This document shows, piece by piece, positions 58,551 to 64,000 of a stretch of 64,000 nt of DNA. The stretch spans positions 24,587 through 88,586 of the forward strand of contig JAXGGA010004428.1 of assembly GCA_038373865.1 (NCBI GenBank), read 5' to 3'. This stretch comes from Uloborus plumipes. Its lineage: Eukaryota; Arthropoda; Arachnida; Araneae; Uloboridae. A model generated the notes under the pieces. That model worked only from the letters and a program-made list of their open reading frames with translations. It was not told the origin of the DNA and did not search any database. Position numbers and translations under genes: made by a program. Each line of letters opens with the position of its first letter. Within the stretch, counting starts at the first letter, position 1.

Positions 58551-58729
58551 GAAATTAGTATCGCAGCTAATTGACGTCGTAGAATTACGCGGTTGGTCTT
58601 ATTGTCTTCCTTAGAAAATTTCGAGTCGAATAGTACTATGTTTGATTCTCTACTCTCAGCGGTTTTTGAGGAGTTCGATCTTCAGACGGACAGACAGACG
58701 CGGGCAGATTTTAATAGTAGTAATATAGG

Positions 58730-59165
58730 AATTTAGGGGTGTTCCGAATGACCCCGATGATAGGGGTCAATCGGAACACACGTTAAAATTTTTACTTTTT
58801 TCAATTTAACCTGTAATAGGTCTCACATTCCTGAGTAATATTGATGGGGAAGAATAAGAGCAGATAGTTATTGTCAAACAAAAATTTATTTTCTGTACGA
58901 GTAAACGTTTATGATTTGTCAAAATTTAAAATGATTTTGAATTTATGAAAAATTAAAATTAATTTTAAGAAATGCTTTTGAATTGAAATACAAAGCTTTA
59001 ACATAAATTGAAGTCACTCATATCGTCCACAAATATGTACTTGGCATTAAAACTAGCAGTTGTGACTAGGCTTAACTTTGTTCATAACATCTGGGATAAA
59101 CGCTGTCTTTTCTTCAGTTTCTTGAAACCATTGGGTTTCGGGGATCGTCCCGTGAGATTTTCCCA
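58730..59165. repeat. Direct duplication (family M), right copy
   Basis: Matches 56999-57440. It carries a strong hairpin: GTGTTCCGAATGACCCC and its near-perfect inverse GGGGTCAATCGGAACAC, separated by 7 bases (58739-58779). Confidence 0.75.
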
Positions 59166-59430
59166 CTTATTTATCACTGTCTGTGTGGTGGACTTTTGCT
59201 CCATAAAATCTGTATGACTTTCCCCAATGTATTTCAAGTAGCAAGAAGTCTCCTGGAACAAAAATATTTTTAAACCTGTAACTTTCTTTCATTCTAAAAT
59301 CTAGTTGCTCACGAGAAGGGGTAACCAATAATAAATCTTTTTCCTTGTCTTGACTAGAAGAATTGAGGTTAGAATCTTGATTTTTCAAACAGTTTCCTTT
59401 AAATAAGTTTGCCTTGAAACAACAGAACAA
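58990..59430 (-). pseudogene. Possible degenerate coding remnant
   Basis: An 87-codon frame at 59430-59167 contains YRFKNIFVPGDFLLLEIHWG and then KSYRFYGAKV. Beyond its stop, another frame reads GRSPKPNGFKKLKKRQRLSQ and, later, AKYIFVDDMSDFN. The xPGDxLLxE...YxxAKV pattern is like a small C-terminal domain I remember in transposon-derived arthropod proteins; I cannot name it. No start context or partner domain is visible. Confidence 0.3.
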
Positions 59431-61275
59431 AGTGCTCCAATTCAGCCCGCAAATCGTATGACGTTATGAAGAATTTTTCTTTTTTATGACACAATTAAAA
59501 TATGTTGTCTCTTCTAATGTGGCACTCTATTGCTCAGATATATGCATAATTAAAAAATACTATTCTTAAATTTGAAATATAAAGGAGTCTGTACTTACAT
59601 ACAAAGTTTTGCAGAGAGGGAAAGCTTAATGTTTTTTAGAGTCCGGCTTGCAGCCTTGCACAGAACCCAATAGTGTTGCCAGAATGATAAAAATATTTTT
59701 TCCTACTTCTTAGAATATTAACTTTCCACGAAAATGTAACTACCAAAAATACCCGACGGTATATTTATGAAGAATTTCTTTATATGATCAGAAAGTTTTG
59801 TTCCGAAAGACCCCACTGTTCCTATACACGCACAACAAACGTTGACAACGCACGACTACAGCATTTGAATTGAATTATGTTGTTAATGGGAAACTTGCAG
59901 AGGGTTCACGTCGTAGAACTAAATAAACAGGTATAGCTAAGCTATCAAACGTCTTGTTTTATTTAATAAGACGATGATATTAAATGGCACCTACCTTGTT
60001 TCTTACCTTTCAGTGCTTTTTTTTTTTGGTAGTCGGGTTATAGTTTTTTAAACTTGTTATTATTTCTTACTTTTTAGAGCTTTTTTGTAGACGGGTTACA
60101 GGTTTTTAAAACTTTTTTATTAACTACGAATTTTTTGAGCCTCCGTCGCCGAGCGACATACAGCACATGTTCTGACAGCTTCTGGAGCGCAGTAAAATAG
60201 GTTGTGAGTTACCAGTGTATTAAGCATCAGACAAACTTCGTTCGAATGTTCTAATGTAATTAGAACTTGAGTTATAATTGCTTTTAACTAATTTCATGCT
60301 AAAATCTAGGTCAGCCTTAAACTGGAAATTCATTGTTGACTGTGACTTTTGTTTGAACTAAAACACACTTAGATACGAAAATATCGGTTAAAAATAGGTG
60401 CTTGTCTAGAAATAATCGATCTTTCTTTTTGTTAAATTCTAGTAAAAAGTAGCCTATGACACTCGAGACTCAAAAACGAATCGAAACTCATCAAAATCGA
60501 ATGAATAGTTCAGGAGCTACGGTGAAACATCCTTAACAACAAACATAGCCAGACTGCTAAAAACATAATCCTTCCTTTAGGCTTTGCCGTTGTCGGGTAA
60601 AAAATCAGTTCATTTGCAAAAATGCTATTTTTGGTGGATTATCGTGACAAAGAAAAAAAAGGACCGATTTCACAGACGAACAATAATTGTGGCCCGTAAT
60701 GTAGCTCCCATCCTTTCTTTCACTATATATTACGTCGACATGGTAAAAGTGTCATTCTCTTAACAACAACGAATATGATCAAAACTAAATGTTTTGGAGA
60801 TATTTGTCTCTAGCTGCATGAAGTGATTCCCTACGATTTTACAGTTTTGCCACTAGAAAATTTGAACGTAACTATCTGAAAACAAATTAACTCATTTTCA
60901 GTGACGATAGTTGAAAATGTGTCGTGCTTTAAAAGTTTTACTCTCTCAAACTAACGAAACTGTAGTCGATGTTTATGCTCACACATCATTATCCCTTTCA
61001 TAATTATGTTCTTAATAGCTGTAGCTTGAAAATTATTTATCTACACAGGCGGACCACTTTCGTGAGTAAAATGTTTCTTCAAATACCTCTAGAAATATCG
61101 GACAGAACTAAATTAAATTCGGTAAGGATATAGTTTAGTGTAAGAAGATAATGTGTACAATTGAAGTCATTTATTAGCATGAGGAGGAGCTAAGAAAATA
61201 CCCATTTATCATTTTTCATTAAATTACTATTACAAATAGATATCGTACAGTCTAACCTCGTTAATTTAAACACGC
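59431..61275. other. Non-coding AT-rich stretch
   Basis: About 1.8 kb with no recognised gene. CAGTCTAACCTCGTTAATTT at 61249 resembles a lone pogo/Tigger terminus without a visible partner. Confidence 0.4.
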
Positions 61276-61279
61276 TTAA

Positions 61280-62243
61280 CTCGCGAGAGCTCGCGCCATG
61301 TTTTGTCACACGAGCGCTCGCGCGGGGTCGAAAACGACCCCAATGTGTTGTTTTTCATTTCTTTTCCTCTTTTTCAAGACTTCTTTATTTTATTTTATTC
61401 ATTTATGTTTTTTCACTAACAGAGACTTCTACAGTGATCAGTTTTTGATTTGAAAGGCATAAAGAAAGTGCTTTATGAACTATTACGAAAATGCTCCAGC
61501 TCTCAAACACATCAGTAACATTTTTTGCGTTTCCCTTTGGTGCAGGAAGAAAATTACTTATGTTTCGAACTGGAGTACAAACATCAGCTCTAAATTTTTT
61601 TCATTGCCAAATAGTTTCTTTATCTCTTCCAATAAAGATGTCATCTGTATCAGGATTATCAGAAATTTCGCTAAAAGAAAATTTGCTTTTACTGTCAAAA
61701 TCACTAAAGTTTTTTTTATTGCTAAACCTTCATCGTCTGAAATGACACATTTTCATCACTTTCTCCATCGGCTAGTAATTAGCTAAAATGCTTCATCCCT
61801 TGCTCATATGGAATCGGCATCTTTTCTTTGTTATAAGTAGTGCAAAAGCAATTGAAAAATATGAATTTTGCAAGGACAGAACTGCATAATCATTGTGAAC
61901 GACAAGCTTGTTAACTGAAAATCATGGCTAGAAGAAGGATTACTGAAAACTATTTCCTTTTCATAAAATGTTTCAAAATTCTTTGAATGGAACCGACTCC
62001 AAACACCTGTTCCGTTCCGAGAACTTTACTGACGTCAGTACTCGTAAAAGACTCCAATCGCAAGAACCCCCCTAGATTACAAGAATTAAAAAGATTAAAG
62101 AAAATTCCAACCACACCCACATATCAATCAAGGACACAATGGCAGCTACCCAAAAGATGGTTTCCTTATCTGTCCGTGAAATTCCAAGAAATGGAGACAA
62201 AAAAGGGCTGGGGTCGTTTCCGACCCCGCGCGAGCTCTCGCGT
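61280..62243. mobile_element. piggyBac-like element, non-autonomous
   Basis: TTAA flanks both sides (61276-61279 and 62244-62247). Ends are CTCGCGAGAGCTCGCG (left) and, inverted, CACGCGAGAGCTCGCG (right). Just inside, CGCGGGGTCGAAAACGACCC occurs on both sides in inverse orientation, the left arm having about 25 extra bases. TTAA duplications define piggyBac elements. Overlapping frames of 84-110 codons show no piggyBac catalytic block that I can recognise. Confidence 0.82.
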
Positions 62244-62293
62244 GTTAAAACGAATAACTTCTGAGACGAAATACATTTTCAATCAGCGCCTTA

Positions 62294-62667
62294 GTGCGCT
62301 TTTACACTTAACGACATGATAGTAAAACATCGTACAAGATCGTCGTTATCCGATATTAGCGCATGCAGAATGCATTAACATGATGCACTTTTCCATCTCC
62401 CGATTCAAGGATAATCGTGTAGTATCTGTTCAAACGATGTCGCTTATCGGATCATTCTAGTCAGATAGCACCCGTCTAGCCTTTCAATCGGGCTGATATT
62501 GATTGATTCTTTCATTCATTTGCTTTTTTGAAGGAAAGATGGCTGTATACGAAACGATATCTGTTGAATGGAAAAACGGTTCAATAGACGAGATGATAGA
62601 GTACATGTCGTTATAGTATTACTGACCAATATTAGCCGTTATCGTTTCGTTAAGTGGAAAAGTGCTC
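62294..62667. mobile_element. PIF/Harbinger-like MITE (family N), copy 2
   Basis: 374 bp with TTA at 62291-62293 and 62668-62670. Ends GTGCGCTTTTACACTTAACG and, inverted, GAGCACTTTTCCACTTAACG are clearly related. Colinear with the copy at 46122-46476, though diverged. Confidence 0.78.
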
Positions 62668-62997
62668 TTATGGTTTGTAGTGTATTGTTCTTCGGAAAGG
62701 ACGAACTACGGTTAATAAAAATTAGTTTTAAAATTATCTTTGAATTTGTTTTTCTAAGGTTCCACTATCATACAATCGATACGAAACTCTGATGTGGTAT
62801 TCATTGACTGCAATTGAACTCGCGAATCTTGAAGTAAACAGGCAAAAGCTAATTTTTCAATGATGCAATCACTGGTCTCCAATGGATGCAACAATGCTTG
62901 CACTCATGCGCTTTTCAGATGATTGCCCCTAAACTGTTACTTCCATGGCTGCCCGCATTCTCGTTGGATACCTTGCTAATATTTTATCTATTGGGAT

Positions 62998-63171
62998 CAG
63001 TGGTGGATTTACAGGTTTAGGGGCCGTCGCATTTTATTTTGAGAGGAGCCATAGCCTATCACTTTTGAAATAAATGAGTTTTAGAAACTTTATTATGATA
63101 CTCTTTGATGCCCCCATGTTGTGGGAACTCTACGCAAGTGCGACAGTAGCGACATGGTAAATCCCCCACTG
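62998..63171. mobile_element. Small hAT-like MITE
   Basis: 174 bp with ends CAGTGGTGGATTTACAG and, inverted, CAGTGGGGGATTTACCA. Flanks ATTGGGAT and CATGGGAT match 6 of 8. Confidence 0.68.
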
Positions 63172-63179
63172 CATGGGAT

Positions 63180-64000
63180 TTTGCTAATGTTAAAGTACTC
63201 CATAACTTATGCTTAGTTTAATAACTAATTTTTTAAAAGAAATATTTTTTCTGAGGAATAGCCGTGACCAAAATACAATGAGATAGTCACAGAAGAGCAA
63301 AACAAATAGTGCTAATGATATTTCAAAGCTAATAAGAAAACATAAACGAAGCGAAATTACAAGTGGTCCAATTAAGTCGAGATTAGCAACCGACGGAAAT
63401 GAGGTATTCAAAGGGGAAAAAGACTTCGTAAGGATTTTTTTTTCTTTTTTCATGAACAAGTTTAAAAACAACAACTGACAGGGAGTTCTTTGGATTCTGT
63501 CCTTTGAAGTATCTCTTTAGAATTTTGAATGCCTTTTCTTAGCGTTCTAACATTGAAAAATACAGTTTATCATTTCCTGACATTCTGTGTGTCATGTGAC
63601 CTTTAGATTAATTAGACTGTAGAGTTACTTTTTTATTAATATGTCTTCCATTTTTTACCTAATGGAATTAATACTGTAAGAACATCTGAATTTTTACAAT
63701 TAACATTAAAAAAAATAATAACTTACTACGTTTTCGAAGCTTACTAATAGTATAAAATAATTTTTCTAAGCCTCATGTAAATTTAAAGAACAAATATCTA
63801 CAGATTTTAAACTTCAATTGCAACTATTTCCATGAGAATTTTACTTGAATATACAAGGATAAAATTACATTTAATAAAAGGTTGCTTAGATTACATTCCA
63901 TTATTCTGATTAAAATTCTAATCCACTGAAACTTGTTTAAGCGCGAGCTATTCCTGCTGAAATTGGCGAAATAGTTTCGAAAATTTTAGCTATTTACCCT
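63180..64000. other. Non-coding AT-rich stretch
   Basis: A 94-codon minus-strand frame (63190-63474) is hydrophobic and AT-rich with no recognised motif; I treat it as chance. Nothing else seen to the end of the window. Confidence 0.4.

Larger units (their letters stand above)
57494..58727 (-). mobile_element. Non-autonomous Helitron, family B, copy 2
   Basis: The minus-strand 3' end is GCCCGTGCAACGCCGGGCCA and CTAG at 57494-57497. It carries the inverse of the hairpin minisatellite of copy 1 (57520-57800) and a second 72-bp minisatellite. The 5' end near 58727 is not a clear TC, so that boundary is approximate. It lies at the junction of a direct duplication. Confidence 0.78.

Noticed and set aside
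1..64000. LTR retrotransposon or old viral insertion
   Set aside because: I saw no paired long terminal repeats with TG...CA ends, and no reverse transcriptase, integrase or protease motif in the open frames.

Overview
The window looks like intergenic, transposon-dense DNA from an arthropod. I lean towards an arachnid, but only because the repeat families look familiar. The DNA is AT-rich and has no intact host gene, operon, rRNA or CRISPR array. Nearly every short open frame is chance or a piece of a dead transposon. What the window holds is layered mobile elements, and many can be bounded to the base from terminal motifs, target-site duplications (TSDs) and uninserted sister copies in the same window.

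Layout. 114-2421: a head-to-tail pair of one Helitron family (A), with a second Helitron (H) nested inside. 2736-9913: a small MITE, a 321-bp tandem array, two tRNA-derived SINEs, a mariner fossil, a pogo-type MITE and a PIF/Harbinger MITE. 11222-15128: a hAT-like element with a nested hAT MITE, a 1.3-kb foldback and a GC-rich MITE. 15829-16629: Helitron L. 17502-22520: a pogo-type element whose internal AT repeat took two further transposons, one with a broken hAT transposase. 23054-25880: a small MITE holding a hAT element, itself holding another. 34698-40838: six Helitrons in direct contact (two H, one B, three A), with a mariner-type and a Harbinger-type insert. 41185-45386: about 4.2 kb with no G on the + strand, and about 2.7 kb of that with no T either. 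45914-46740: a broken mariner-type transposase. 47567-50475: minisatellites and a hAT MITE. 50476-54050: Helitron L again and a long foldback with a hAT insert. 54608-64000: Helitron O, Helitron B inside a duplication, a piggyBac-like element and small MITEs.

How it fits together. At least five DNA-transposon groups are present: Helitron, hAT, Tc1/mariner/pogo, PIF/Harbinger and piggyBac. Almost all copies are non-autonomous. The recognisable enzymes are one Helitron Rep-domain fragment, one hAT transposase, three mariner-type transposases (all with stops, frameshifts or deletions) and one unnamed transposon-associated frame. The most informative signals are Helitron tandem arrays with no spacer, an apparent Helitron terminator read-through (L elements carry a complete B-type 3' end inside), and the two-letter A/C tract. 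The tract's left edge still aligns with a foldback arm present elsewhere in the window, which points to a sequencing or consensus failure more than to new biology.
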